Position numbers and translations under genes: made by a program. Under the pieces are notes generated by a model, which ran no database searches, had not been told where the DNA came from, and saw only the letters and a program-made list of their open reading frames with translations. A DNA stretch of 64,000 nt from Thermohahella caldifontis (lineage in GTDB: Bacteria; Pseudomonadota; Gammaproteobacteria; Pseudomonadales; Oleiphilaceae), in the NCBI RefSeq assembly GCF_041153465.1, contig NZ_CP154858.1:682001-746000 (forward strand). Reading direction: 5' to 3'. Positions within the stretch are counted from its first letter, which is position 1. Each line of letters begins with the position of its first letter. Shown here in pieces: positions 11,482-19,656 of the stretch.

Positions 11482-12649
11482 TCAGGTGGTTTCGTTGAAC
11501 AGTTCCCGCGCAATGAGCATGCGGCGGATTTCGGATGTGCCGGCGCCGATTTCATAGAGCTTGGCATCGCGGAGCAGTCGTCCCGTCGGGAAGTCATTGA
11601 TATACCCGTTGCCGCCAAGGATCTGGATGGCATCCAGAGCCATCTGGGTGGCTTTTTCCGCACAGAACAGGATGACCCCGGCTGCATCCTTTCGCGTGGT
11701 CTCGCCACGGTCACAGGAAGCGGCTACGGCGTAGAGGTAGGCGCGGGAGGCATTCAGGTGAGTGTACATGTCGGCCAGCTTGCCCTGAATGAGCTGAAAC
11801 TGCCCGATGGGCTGGCCGAACTGCTTGCGCTCGTGAACATAAGGAAGCACCACGTCCAGGCAGGCCTGCATGATGCCGACAGGTCCGCCTGACAAAACCA
11901 CGCGCTCGTAATCCAGGCCGCTCATCAGTACCCGAACCCCCTGGTTCAGCCCCCCAGTATGTTTTCCTCGGGGACTTCACAGTCTTCGAAGATGAGCTCG
12001 CAGGTATTGGAGCCGCGCATGCCCAGCTTGTCCAGTTTGGGCCCGCGGGAAAAGCCCTTGAAATCCCGCTCGACGATGAATGCCGTAATCCCGTGTGCAG
12101 CACGCTCCGGATCCGTTTTCGCATAGATCACGTAGGTGTCCGCATCGGGACCATTGGTGATCCACATCTTGCTGCCGTTCAGGATGTAACGATCCCCTTT
12201 TTCACCGCTCTGAGGGTCATGGAAACCACATCACTGCCGGCATTGGGTTCTGACATGGCCAGGGCGCCAACGTGCTCCCCGGACACCAGTTTGGGCAGAT
12301 AACGCGCCTTTTGCGCTTCGTTGCCGTTCCGGTAGATCTGGTTGACGCACAGATTGGAGTGCGCACCATAACTCAGGCCGATGGAGGCGGAGGCCCTGCT
12401 GATTTCCTCCATGGCCAGCACATGTGCCAGATAGCCGAGACCGCTGCCACCATAGGCCTCGCTGACCGTAATCCCCAACAACCCCATCTCTCCCAGGCGT
12501 TTCCAGATGTGCATGGGGAAGGCATTTTCCCTGTCCACATCGGCTGCAATGGGCGCAAGTTCCGACTGGGCAAAGTTGCGGACCTGATCCTGAAGCATGG
12601 TCAGGGTTTCATCAAAACCAAACTGAAGAGTGGGGTATTGGGGTGCCAT
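11482..12649 (-). CDS. liuA: Isovaleryl-CoA dehydrogenase, broken by two frameshifts
   Basis: It oxidises isovaleryl-CoA to 3-methylcrotonyl-CoA and reduces ETF. All acyl-CoA dehydrogenase blocks are present in three frames: MLQDQVRNFAQSELAP at the N-terminus, EAYGGSGLGYLAHV and ALAMSEPNAGSDVVSM in frame one, KMWITNGPDADTYVIYAKT in frame two, and MSGLDYERVVLSGGPVGIM, ERKQFGQPIGQFQLIQGK and LLRDAKLYEIGAGTSEI in frame three. The first break is at AAAAAGGGG (12194-12202) and the second in a six-G run (11950-11955). Adding one base at each site gives 389 residues, the expected length. Sequence error is the likeliest cause, because the surrounding operon is intact. It is first after liuR. Confidence 0.9.
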
Positions 12650-12669
12650 ATTCCGACCTCGTATCTCGT

Positions 12670-13077
12670 TTAATGTTGTGATTGTTCTGACGGGGTGCTT
12701 TGGGCGCGCCTGAGCGCCTCAAGGCAGCGTTCTTCGGCGGCATCCAGTTCGGTTTGCATGAGACGGATATCGGCCAGTTGCTGCTCGAGAATGGCGCGGC
12801 GTTCCTGAATCTTTTCCAGCATGCGCTGAAGCTGGGTGATGTTGCCATGTGCCGGATCATAAAGGCCGATGAGTTCCCTGGATTCGGCAAGGGTCAGTCC
12901 CAATCGCTTGCCTCGCAGGATGAGCTTGAGGTTGACCCTGTCCTTGTCCGTATAAATGCGTTTCTGACCTTCCCGGCGAGGGTTCAGCAGACCTTCCGCT
13001 TCATAGAAACGAATGGTCCGCGTGGTGACATCAAATTCCCGCGCAAGATCACTGATGGTATAGGTGCGTTTGCTCAA
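12670..13077 (-). CDS. liuR: MerR-family regulator of the leucine degradation operon
   Basis: An N-terminal winged-helix MerR domain (YTISDLAREFDVTTRTIRFY, then AEGLLNPRREGQKRIYTDKD) is followed by a coiled-coil dimerisation helix with EKIQERRAILEQQL. I chose the TTG at 13077, preceded by GGGAG; longer versions would run through the promoter palindrome. There is no cysteine cluster for metal sensing, consistent with LiuR-type regulators that respond to acyl-CoA intermediates in proteobacteria (established by comparative genomics for the family). As first gene of the operon it is probably autoregulated through the palindrome at 13117-13134. Confidence 0.87.
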   Translation of the reverse strand: MSKRTYTISDLAREFDVTTRTIRFYEAEGLLNPRREGQKRIYTDKDRVNLKLILRGKRLGLTLAESRELIGLYDPAHGNITQLQRMLEKIQERRAILEQQLADIRLMQTELDAAEERCLEALRRAQSTPSEQSQH

Positions 13078-13109
13078 CCGTGCATGCTCCCGTTCATGGC
13101 ATTTCAGGC

Positions 13110-13139
13110 AGTATATGTTTACGTTAACGTAAACGTCAA
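13110..13139 (-). promoter_or_regulatory. liu operon promoter with palindromic LiuR-type operator in the spacer
   Basis: On the minus strand TTGACG (13139-13134) and TATACT (13115-13110) are separated by 18 bp. The spacer is occupied by GTTTACGTTAACGTAAAC, a perfect 18-bp palindrome at 13117-13134 that touches the -35 hexamer. MerR-family activators bind exactly such elongated spacers and twist the DNA. The element lies about 35-60 bases upstream of the liuR start, so LiuR is the obvious ligand; binding is inferred. Confidence 0.8.
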
Positions 13140-13245
13140 TATAGACCAAATGCCGAAAGCACTGGAGCAATTCCGCCGATGGCAGGGTTCGGGGCAACCG
13201 ATGACCGATCTGGCAGATTTACGGATCCATCAGCGGTGCAGATGA

Positions 13246-13947
13246 TCAAAATGGCAGGGAAAGGCTGGAGTTCTGCAACTGGCTGGCCAGTCGCTTCCGG
13301 AAGAACACCCATTCATTCAGGCGCTCCGGAGTCGATACGGGGCTGCCCTGGGTTTTCTGGCGTGCAAGCCAGAGTCCGGAACCATTGAAACTGTAGATGG
13401 GATAGAGATCCTTGCGCTCCCCCGCAGGTTTGATCTCCGGAATCAGATTATCCAGAATCAACGGTTCGGCACCGGGGGTGGGGTAGTAGGCCAGCACCAT
13501 GTGCGCCTGGTTGAGTGTGAGCGCCTTGACGTAGGTGACGCGCAATTTTTCATCTGCCACGCCCAGCTGTCTGAGCGTGAAATATTTGGCCAGTGCAAAA
13601 TCTTCGCAGTCACCTCCGTTGGTGCTCAGGAACTCGACGGGGGTGGCCCAATAATCCGCACGCCCCCAATGCTCGATATCCGAGACGAAGCGGGCGCGAT
13701 TGAAAAACCGGTTGACCTTGTCCAGCTTGTCCTGATCGGAAAGCGTTTGCGGCAGGTTCAGGAGCCTTTCCCAGTACAACAGCCGGAGACGGGCCTTGTC
13801 ACCATACTCCTTGGTAACGGCGTTCAGAAGACTGTCAGACAGCTGGAAGGCACCGGCCGCCAGCACACAGATCACCAGCGCCATGACCCGGGTGAACGCA
13901 GTGACCGGGAAACCACCTGAATATTGCACACACGACTCCGGCTGCAT
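13246..13947 (-). CDS. LapG-like transglutaminase-type cysteine protease (BTLCP, peptidase C93)
   Basis: Bacterial transglutaminase-like cysteine proteinases are periplasmic; the best known, LapG, cuts large biofilm adhesins under control of the c-di-GMP receptor LapD. Here an N-terminal hydrophobic segment (ALVICVLAAGAF, about residues 24-35) suggests export. The catalytic triad is visible: Cys in NGGDCEDFALAKY, His in LNQAHMVLAYY and Asp in LILDNL. The 233-residue length fits the family. It follows gspC by 34 bases on the same strand, where gspD would be expected in xcp-like loci. Neither a LapA-like adhesin nor lapD is visible, although a membrane-anchored GGDEF-type protein starts at 63169. 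Confidence 0.88.
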   Translation of the reverse strand: MQPESCVQYSGGFPVTAFTRVMALVICVLAAGAFQLSDSLLNAVTKEYGDKARLRLLYWERLLNLPQTLSDQDKLDKVNRFFNRARFVSDIEHWGRADYWATPVEFLSTNGGDCEDFALAKYFTLRQLGVADEKLRVTYVKALTLNQAHMVLAYYPTPGAEPLILDNLIPEIKPAGERKDLYPIYSFNGSGLWLARQKTQGSPVSTPERLNEWVFFRKRLASQLQNSSLSLPF

Positions 13948-13981
13948 CGTTTACAGATGCAGTATAGATCATCCGGCTGGT

Positions 13982-14710
13982 TTACTGCTGACTTTGTGCG
14001 CGAATCTGTTCCCGCAGTTGCTGAAGTTTGGCCCGGATTTCTTCCCGGCGCGCTTCGTCAATAACCGGTGCCGAATACATGGGTACTTCTGCGGTGCCTT
14101 GAGAGAAATCCGGATCGGATGCTTCCTCCGGGACCTGTTCATCATTGCTTCCGCTGAACCCGGAGTCTTCATCGTCACCGAAATCAGCGGCATCCGGTGC
14201 CACAGCGGTAACTTCGAAACCGCCTGAAGTTTCCGAGGTTTCCGGGAACCTCAACACTTCCAGTTTGCCTTTCCGGTCAAGCACGACGCTGTCTTCACGC
14301 ACATCCTTGAGTAGGGCACCACCGGTGACGGTTTCCCCGAGTCTGTAAAATTCGGTACGGCCATCGGGCCCGTCAATCAGCGCACCTTCCTCACGGCCGT
14401 CGGAGCCATCTGCTACCCCTCGCAGGGTAAGCCGAAGACGGGTTTCGGGCAGATCCTCAGGAATGGATTTTTCCGGTGTTACCGCCTGCGGCTCTCCGAA
14501 CAAGTGAACCCTGGCAATCGCCTCTCCCTCAACAGTCCGTGCAGCCGGTGGTTGTATCATCCGTACCGGCGGCGGATTCTGCCAGCTACCCAGCTGTTTC
14601 CAAGCTGTCCAGCCCTGGAAACCAAGCCAGGCCAGCATTGCCACCAGCAGGATTGCTGCTGTGCGTTTTGGGGAAAAAACATTCAGAATCCCGGATGCCA
14701 CCTGAATCAC
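13982..14710 (-). CDS. gspC: Type II secretion system protein C
   Basis: GspC is the inner-membrane clamp that links the platform to the GspD outer-membrane secretin. One N-terminal membrane segment (AAILLVAMLAWLGFQGW) is followed by the homology region with VHLFGEPQAV and LTLRGVADG, then VLDRKGKLEVLRFP. The C-terminus is a short predicted coiled coil (EEIRAKLQQLREQIRAQ) instead of a PDZ domain, as in Pseudomonas XcpP. No ATG lies near the natural N-terminus; GTG at 14710 or 14701 are the best candidates, and the ATG at 14875 would cover the promoter region. It is divergent from gspE. Confidence 0.83.
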   Translation of the reverse strand: MIQVASGILNVFSPKRTAAILLVAMLAWLGFQGWTAWKQLGSWQNPPPVRMIQPPAARTVEGEAIARVHLFGEPQAVTPEKSIPEDLPETRLRLTLRGVADGSDGREEGALIDGPDGRTEFYRLGETVTGGALLKDVREDSVVLDRKGKLEVLRFPETSETSGGFEVTAVAPDAADFGDDEDSGFSGSNDEQVPEEASDPDFSQGTAEVPMYSAPVIDEARREEIRAKLQQLREQIRAQSQQ

Positions 14711-14887
14711 GCCATAAAAGTGTCCATAATGAGCGAACGTTAATGGATTTTGATCGTACAGGGAAGTATTTTGAAAATAAGGTGTTAGCTGTGCCACACT
14801 TTCCGCGAGGATCGTCCGGTTGGGGGAGTGACAAGCCCGGGCTACTGGTGCAGCATGACGTATTCGATATTCCATTGCTTCAGGTGA

Positions 14888-16381
14888 ATGTATATGCAGT
14901 CTCGGAACCCGGCCAACACAGCGCGGTTACCATTTGCCTTTGCACGCCGCCAGGGTGTTTTTCTTCGTCAGGAGGATGAAGGGCACGCCATTGTGTACAG
15001 GCACAATGCGCCGGTTACTGCCTTCATGGAAGCTCAGCGGCTGGCCGGCAAGCCGGGCAAACTGAGAATGGTGGACCCGGACACCTTCGACCATGAACTG
15101 AATCAGGCCTATCAGAGCGACGGTGCGGATGCCATGCAAATCGCAGAGGGTATCACCGATGAACTGGACCTCAACAGCCTTGCCAACTCGGTTCCTGAGA
15201 CGGAGGATCTTCTGGAGCAGGAGGATGACGCTCCGATCATCCGGCTGATCAATGCCATTCTCTCGCAAGCGGTCAAGGTCGGTGCTTCCGATATTCATAT
15301 CGAAACCTTCGAACAGGAATTGGTGGTGCGTTACCGTGTGGATGGCGTGCTCAGGGAAGTCGTCAAGCCCAAACGCACGCTGGCGCCGCTGCTGGTCAGT
15401 CGTATCAAGGTGATGTCCAAGCTGGATATTGCGGAAAAGCGCATTCCCCAGGATGGCCGCATTTCGCTCAGAGTCGCTGGCAAGGAAGTGGATATTCGTG
15501 TTTCCACCATGCCCAGCGCCAGCGGCGAGCGTATCGTCATGCGTCTGCTCGAGAAACAGGCCGGCCGTCTCAGACTCGAATCGCTGGGCATGTGCGAACG
15601 GGATTTGCAGGCTATGAAGCGTCTGATACACCGGCCGCATGGCATCATACTGGTTACCGGTCCGACCGGATCGGGGAAAACCACCACCTTGTATTCCGCT
15701 ATCAGCGAAATCAATGACCGTTCACGCAACATTCTGACGGTCGAGGACCCGATCGAATATCATCTGCCCGGAATCGGACAGACACAGGTCAATACCAAAG
15801 TAGGCATGACCTTCGCCAAGGGGCTCAGAGCCATTCTGCGTCAGGACCCGGACGTTGTCATGATCGGTGAGATCCGCGACCTGGAAACCGCCGAAATCGC
15901 CGTCCAGGCCAGTCTTACCGGACACCTTGTGCTGTCAACACTGCATACGAATACTGCCGTGGGTGCTGTCACGCGCCTCGTGGACATGGGCATCGAACCC
16001 TTCCTGATTTCTTCAAGCCTGATCGGGGTGCTCGCACAACGACTTGTCCGCGTGCTTTGTCCCGCGTGCAAGGAAGCCTATCAGCCGGATGCGGAAGTCT
16101 GCCATTTTCTGGGTGCGGACCCGAAGGCGCCGCCCACCATCTACCGGGCAGCGGGATGTGAAGAGTGTAACCAGCTTGGCTACCGGGGCCGGCTGGGTAT
16201 CTATGAAATCATTGAAGTGGACGATACCCTTCGGCAGCTCATTCACAAGCAGGCTGGTGAACTGGAACTGGAGACAGCCGCCAGACAGAAGTCGCCTTCC
16301 ATCCATGCTGATGGCGTGGACAAGATCCTCAAGGGCATGACCTCTGTAGAGGAAGTGCTGCGCGTCACACACAGGGACTGA
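14888..16381 (+). CDS. gspE: Type II secretion ATPase GspE
   Basis: The hexameric cytoplasmic ATPase drives pseudopilus assembly. From the N-terminus: the N1/N2 domain, the Walker A loop GPTGSGKTTTLYS near residue 257, Asp box, Walker B VVMIGEIRDLETAEIA near residue 320, and the zinc tetracysteine motif CPACKEAY with CEECNQLGYRGRLGIYEI, which marks GspE. Length of 497 residues is normal. The ATG at 14888 opens the plus-strand operon and the gene is one base from gspF. Confidence 0.95.
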   Translation: MYMQSRNPANTARLPFAFARRQGVFLRQEDEGHAIVYRHNAPVTAFMEAQRLAGKPGKLRMVDPDTFDHELNQAYQSDGADAMQIAEGITDELDLNSLANSVPETEDLLEQEDDAPIIRLINAILSQAVKVGASDIHIETFEQELVVRYRVDGVLREVVKPKRTLAPLLVSRIKVMSKLDIAEKRIPQDGRISLRVAGKEVDIRVSTMPSASGERIVMRLLEKQAGRLRLESLGMCERDLQAMKRLIHRPHGIILVTGPTGSGKTTTLYSAISEINDRSRNILTVEDPIEYHLPGIGQTQVNTKVGMTFAKGLRAILRQDPDVVMIGEIRDLETAEIAVQASLTGHLVLSTLHTNTAVGAVTRLVDMGIEPFLISSSLIGVLAQRLVRVLCPACKEAYQPDAEVCHFLGADPKAPPTIYRAAGCEECNQLGYRGRLGIYEIIEVDDTLRQLIHKQAGELELETAARQKSPSIHADGVDKILKGMTSVEEVLRVTHRD

Positions 16382-16382
16382 T

Positions 16383-17594
16383 ATGCCTGCATTCGAATAC
16401 ACGGCGCTTGATCAGCGGGGCAAGACGCGAAAGGGTGTACTGGAAGCCGACAGCGCCCGTCAGGCGCGCGCCCAGCTCAGGGAGCAGCAATTATCACCGA
16501 TCGAAGTCAACCAGGCGAAGGAAAAGGCAGACAAAGGGCAGTTCAGCTTCCGCCGCAAAAGCCTTTCTGCAACGGATCTGGCCATAGTGACCCGACAGCT
16601 TGCGACCCTTGTGCAGTCCGGCATTCCGATCGAGGAAGCACTGGGGGCCATAGCGCGCCAGTCGGAAAAGCCCAAGGTCCGTACGATCATGATGGCGGTG
16701 CGCTCGAAGGTATTGGAGGGTTACCCGCTTGCAGACAGCATGGCCAGCTTCCCTTCCGCATTTCCGGAGATGTATCGCGCCACTGTGGCTGCCGGCGAAC
16801 ATTCGGGGCATCTGGACCTGGTGCTCAACAGACTGGCGGACTATACCGAACAAAGGCAGGCTGCAAGGAACAAGATCCAGCTCGCAGCCATCTATCCGAT
16901 CATACTCACCTTTGTGGCCATTGCCATTGTGACATTTCTGCTTGGTTATGTGGTTCCGGATATCATCAAGGTCTTTGTTCAGCAGGGGCAGGACCTGCCT
17001 CCGCTCACTCAGGCCATACTGGTACTGAGTCGTTGGGTCACGGATTACGGACTGATCGCCCTGGTGCTCATCATTGCAGGCCTGATCGGCTTCCGCATCG
17101 CCATGCGTCAGGATAATTTTCGTTATCAGGTGCACCATTTCCTGCTGGTGGCTCCGGTCATAGGCAGATTTGTCAGGGGCGCCAATACAGCCCGCTTCGC
17201 CAGTACTCTGGCCATTCTGAACAGTAGTGGCGTACCGCTGGTGGAAGCCATGAAAATTGCAGGCGAAGTCCTCAGCAACATTTGCCTGAAGGATGCGCTG
17301 GCCGCCGCGACCCAGAGTGTCAGAGAAGGCGGGACGCTGCATGCAGCACTGGAACAGACCGGATATTTTCCTCCTTTGATGCTGCACATGATTGCCAGCG
17401 GTGAGGCTTCAGGTGAACTGGATCAGATGCTGGAGCGGACAGCTCACGCTCAGGAGACGGAACTCCAGGGCATCATTGCCACGCTGGTCGGGCTTTTCGA
17501 GCCGCTCATGCTGCTGGTGATGGGCGGGGTTGTCCTGGTCATTGTTCTGGCCATCATGCTACCCATTCTCAACATGAGCAATCTTGTCAACTAA
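16383..17594 (+). CDS. gspF: Type II secretion inner-membrane platform protein GspF
   Basis: This polytopic protein sits at the base of the pseudopilus and contacts GspE and GspL. Two repeated T2SSF domains are visible, with LATLVQSGIPIEEALGAIAR (about residues 75-95) and LAILNSSGVPLVEAMKIAG (about 275-295). Membrane segments lie near residues 170-195, 220-240 and 375-400. The length of 403 residues is standard. Confidence 0.95.
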   Translation: MPAFEYTALDQRGKTRKGVLEADSARQARAQLREQQLSPIEVNQAKEKADKGQFSFRRKSLSATDLAIVTRQLATLVQSGIPIEEALGAIARQSEKPKVRTIMMAVRSKVLEGYPLADSMASFPSAFPEMYRATVAAGEHSGHLDLVLNRLADYTEQRQAARNKIQLAAIYPIILTFVAIAIVTFLLGYVVPDIIKVFVQQGQDLPPLTQAILVLSRWVTDYGLIALVLIIAGLIGFRIAMRQDNFRYQVHHFLLVAPVIGRFVRGANTARFASTLAILNSSGVPLVEAMKIAGEVLSNICLKDALAAATQSVREGGTLHAALEQTGYFPPLMLHMIASGEASGELDQMLERTAHAQETELQGIIATLVGLFEPLMLLVMGGVVLVIVLAIMLPILNMSNLVN

Positions 17595-17627
17595 TTAACC
17601 ATTACATGAAAAAAGGCTGTTAAGAGT

Positions 17628-18059
17628 ATGATTAGAAAGCAAACTGGTTTTACGCTGATTGAAATCATGGTGGTCATGGTGATCCTGGGGCTGCTCATAG
17701 CGGCGGTCGCTCCCAACATCCTCGGGCGAGCGGATCAGGCCAAAGTCACCATTGCCAAATCCGATATCCGCAATCTGTCCAATGCGCTGGACATGTACAA
17801 GCTGGACAATTTCAGTTACCCCAGCACGGATCAGGGGCTTGAAGCACTGGTCAAGAAACCCTCGGGATTCCCGGAAGCCAAGAACTGGAATCCCAATGGC
17901 TACATCAAGAGCCTGCCCAAGGATCCCTGGGGCAATCCCTACCAGTACCTGAGTCCGGGTACACATGGGCCTTATGATCTCTATTCTCTGGGATCTGACG
18001 GCAAGGAAGGCGGCGAAGGCGACGCGGCTGACATCGGCAACTGGAATCTGGATCAGTAA
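17628..18059 (+). CDS. gspG: Major pseudopilin GspG
   Basis: The major pseudopilin forms the T2SS piston. A prepilin leader MIRKQTG is followed by the cleavage and methylation site FTLIEIMVVMVILGLL, with Glu at +5. The C-terminal GspG signature includes LPKDPWGNPYQYLSPG and SDGKEGGEGDAADIGNW, with calcium-binding acidic residues. Length is 143 residues. Maturation needs a prepilin peptidase that is not in this window. Confidence 0.96.
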   Translation: MIRKQTGFTLIEIMVVMVILGLLIAAVAPNILGRADQAKVTIAKSDIRNLSNALDMYKLDNFSYPSTDQGLEALVKKPSGFPEAKNWNPNGYIKSLPKDPWGNPYQYLSPGTHGPYDLYSLGSDGKEGGEGDAADIGNWNLDQ

Positions 18060-18063
18060 CACA

Positions 18064-18594
18064 GTGCGGTCACGTGGTTTCACGCTCATTGAGCTTCTGG
18101 TCGTCCTCGTCATTATTGGTCTGATGGCGGGGGCGGTCTCGCTGGTAGTGGGCGGCAACCGTGAAAGGCGTTTGCTGGATCAGGAAGCCGAAAGGCTGGT
18201 ATCGGTGATCAACCTGGCGCGGGATGAAAGCATCTTCGAGGGCAAGGTATTCGGTTTTGCTGTAGAGGATGAACGCTATCTGTTCCGGATGCTCAATGAT
18301 GAGGCAACCCAGTGGACGGAACCTGACCTGAGCGCCCTTCGCCCACATTCCATACCCGAGTGGATGAGTCTGACCCTGAAAAATGACGAAGTGGCCTTCA
18401 GACTGAAAAAGGAGGAGAAGCAGGGCAGCGAAACAGCTTTTGAGCCACAGGTCATTCTCACGCCGTCGGGTGAATACACGCCGTTTGAAGCCGAACTGAG
18501 CCTGAAGGCTGAGGAGACGACAAGGATCGTCATTCGCGGAGACGGTTTCAATAATGTGGAACGGCAAATGGATGAGACCGCAGATGCGCACTAA
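18064..18594 (+). CDS. gspH: Minor pseudopilin GspH
   Basis: A type IV pilin-like N-terminus (leader VRSRG, then FTLIELLVVLVIIGLM) identifies a minor pseudopilin, and position between gspG and gspI plus the NLARDESIFEGKVFGFAVED stretch identify GspH. The likely start is the GTG at 18064, four bases after the gspG stop. An open frame extends upstream into gspG but is not credible as protein. About 176 residues. Confidence 0.88.
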   Translation: MRSRGFTLIELLVVLVIIGLMAGAVSLVVGGNRERRLLDQEAERLVSVINLARDESIFEGKVFGFAVEDERYLFRMLNDEATQWTEPDLSALRPHSIPEWMSLTLKNDEVAFRLKKEEKQGSETAFEPQVILTPSGEYTPFEAELSLKAEETTRIVIRGDGFNNVERQMDETADAH

Positions 18595-18958
18595 ACGAAT
18601 TGCCGGCTTCACGCTCATCGAGGTTCTGGTGGCCTTGCTGATTTTCGGTCTGGTGGCTGCCACGGTCCTGAAGAGCACTTCATCATCGGTTCAACGGCAT
18701 GAAAGTCTTGAAGAGCGCTCACTGGCGGCCTGGATAGCTGCCAACGCCATCACCGAATTGCGCTTGCAATCCAGGCTGAGTCCCGGCAGAAGAGGAGAGG
18801 ACCTGACCTTTGCCGGCCGTCAGTGGAAGGTCGTACGTGAGGTGATTGCGACACCCAACCCCTGGGTCAAGGAAATACGCATCACGGTGCAAAGGGTCGA
18901 AGAAGGACTTGAACCACGACAGGTGGCTGTTGTGACCGGCTATGGTGGTACCCACTGA
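18584..18958 (+). CDS. gspI: Minor pseudopilin GspI
   Basis: The leader MRTKRIAG precedes FTLIEVLVALLIFGLVA. The later WIAANAITELRLQ and TFAGRQWKVVREV are typical of GspI, the pseudopilin that nucleates the tip complex with GspJ and GspK. The ATG at 18584 gives a normal-length leader and overlaps the gspH stop; ATGs at 18572 and 18554 would lengthen it. About 124 residues. Confidence 0.88.
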   Translation: MRTKRIAGFTLIEVLVALLIFGLVAATVLKSTSSSVQRHESLEERSLAAWIAANAITELRLQSRLSPGRRGEDLTFAGRQWKVVREVIATPNPWVKEIRITVQRVEEGLEPRQVAVVTGYGGTH

Positions 18959-19656
18959 TGAAGCGCCAGGAAGGTTTTACACTGCTGGAGGTGCTGCTGG
19001 CTGTCGGGATTACCGCGCTGATCGGCGTGGGTGCCTATTACCTTTTTGATCAGGCAGTTCGTGCTGAAAAAGCCATGAAGGCCCGCACGGCAGAATTTTC
19101 AGCACTTCAGCGAACCGTTTCCTATCTGGAAGACGATTTGATGCAGGCCGTGCCCCGTCCTGTACGCGGAGAGTATGGCGAAACACTGTTTGCCCTGACG
19201 TCGCGCAACATCCTGTACCCGGTGGAGCTGACCCGGACCGGATGGAGCAATTTTGCGGGCGGGCGGCGCAGTGAACTTCAGCGTGTCGCCTATCAGGTCA
19301 AGGATGGTGTGCTATACCGGCTCTACTGGCGAGTACTGGATCGTGCTCAGGATACCCTGCCAAGAGAACAGGCACTGCTCAAGTCAGTCGGTCAGCTCCG
19401 CTTCCGCTTCATGGATGCCGAGGGCGCCTGGCATGATGACTGGCCGAGCCTGGAAATGATGCAGGCTGCCGGCAATACGGAAAACGATGTCGCTCTGATG
19501 CCGCGGGCAGTTGAGTTTACGTTGGAAACAGGCAGGTTCGGCACCATCAGACGCATTCTGGAGCTTGCCCAACCGGATCCCGGAGACGAGGACGCTGCAA
19601 GCAGTTCAGTTCCCGGGGGCAACCCGTCAGATAACAATTCCGGAGCAGGCGCGTGA
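18958..19656 (+). CDS. gspJ: Minor pseudopilin GspJ
   Basis: The leader MKRQEG precedes FTLLEVLLAVGITALIGVG. The globular part has RTVSYLEDDLMQAVPRPVR and AQDTLPREQALLKSVGQLRF, as in GspJ proteins. It forms the tip complex with GspI and GspK. Its ATG overlaps the gspI TGA (ATGA) and its end overlaps gspK. The C-terminus is Ser/Asn/Gly-rich. 232 residues. Confidence 0.93.
   Translation: MKRQEGFTLLEVLLAVGITALIGVGAYYLFDQAVRAEKAMKARTAEFSALQRTVSYLEDDLMQAVPRPVRGEYGETLFALTSRNILYPVELTRTGWSNFAGGRRSELQRVAYQVKDGVLYRLYWRVLDRAQDTLPREQALLKSVGQLRFRFMDAEGAWHDDWPSLEMMQAAGNTENDVALMPRAVEFTLETGRFGTIRRILELAQPDPGDEDAASSSVPGGNPSDNNSGAGA

Noticed and set aside
11482..12649. Programmed frameshifting in liuA
   Set aside because: The sites are simple homopolymer deletions without slippery heptamer plus structure, and the same defect occurs in unrelated genes here.
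12670..13197. LiuR start at the upstream ATG 13197
   Set aside because: It would place the operator and -10/-35 elements inside the coding region and adds residues not found in MerR proteins.
14711..14875. N-terminal extension of GspC to an ATG at 14875
   Set aside because: The added 55 residues have no family match and would cover the shared gspC-gspE promoter.
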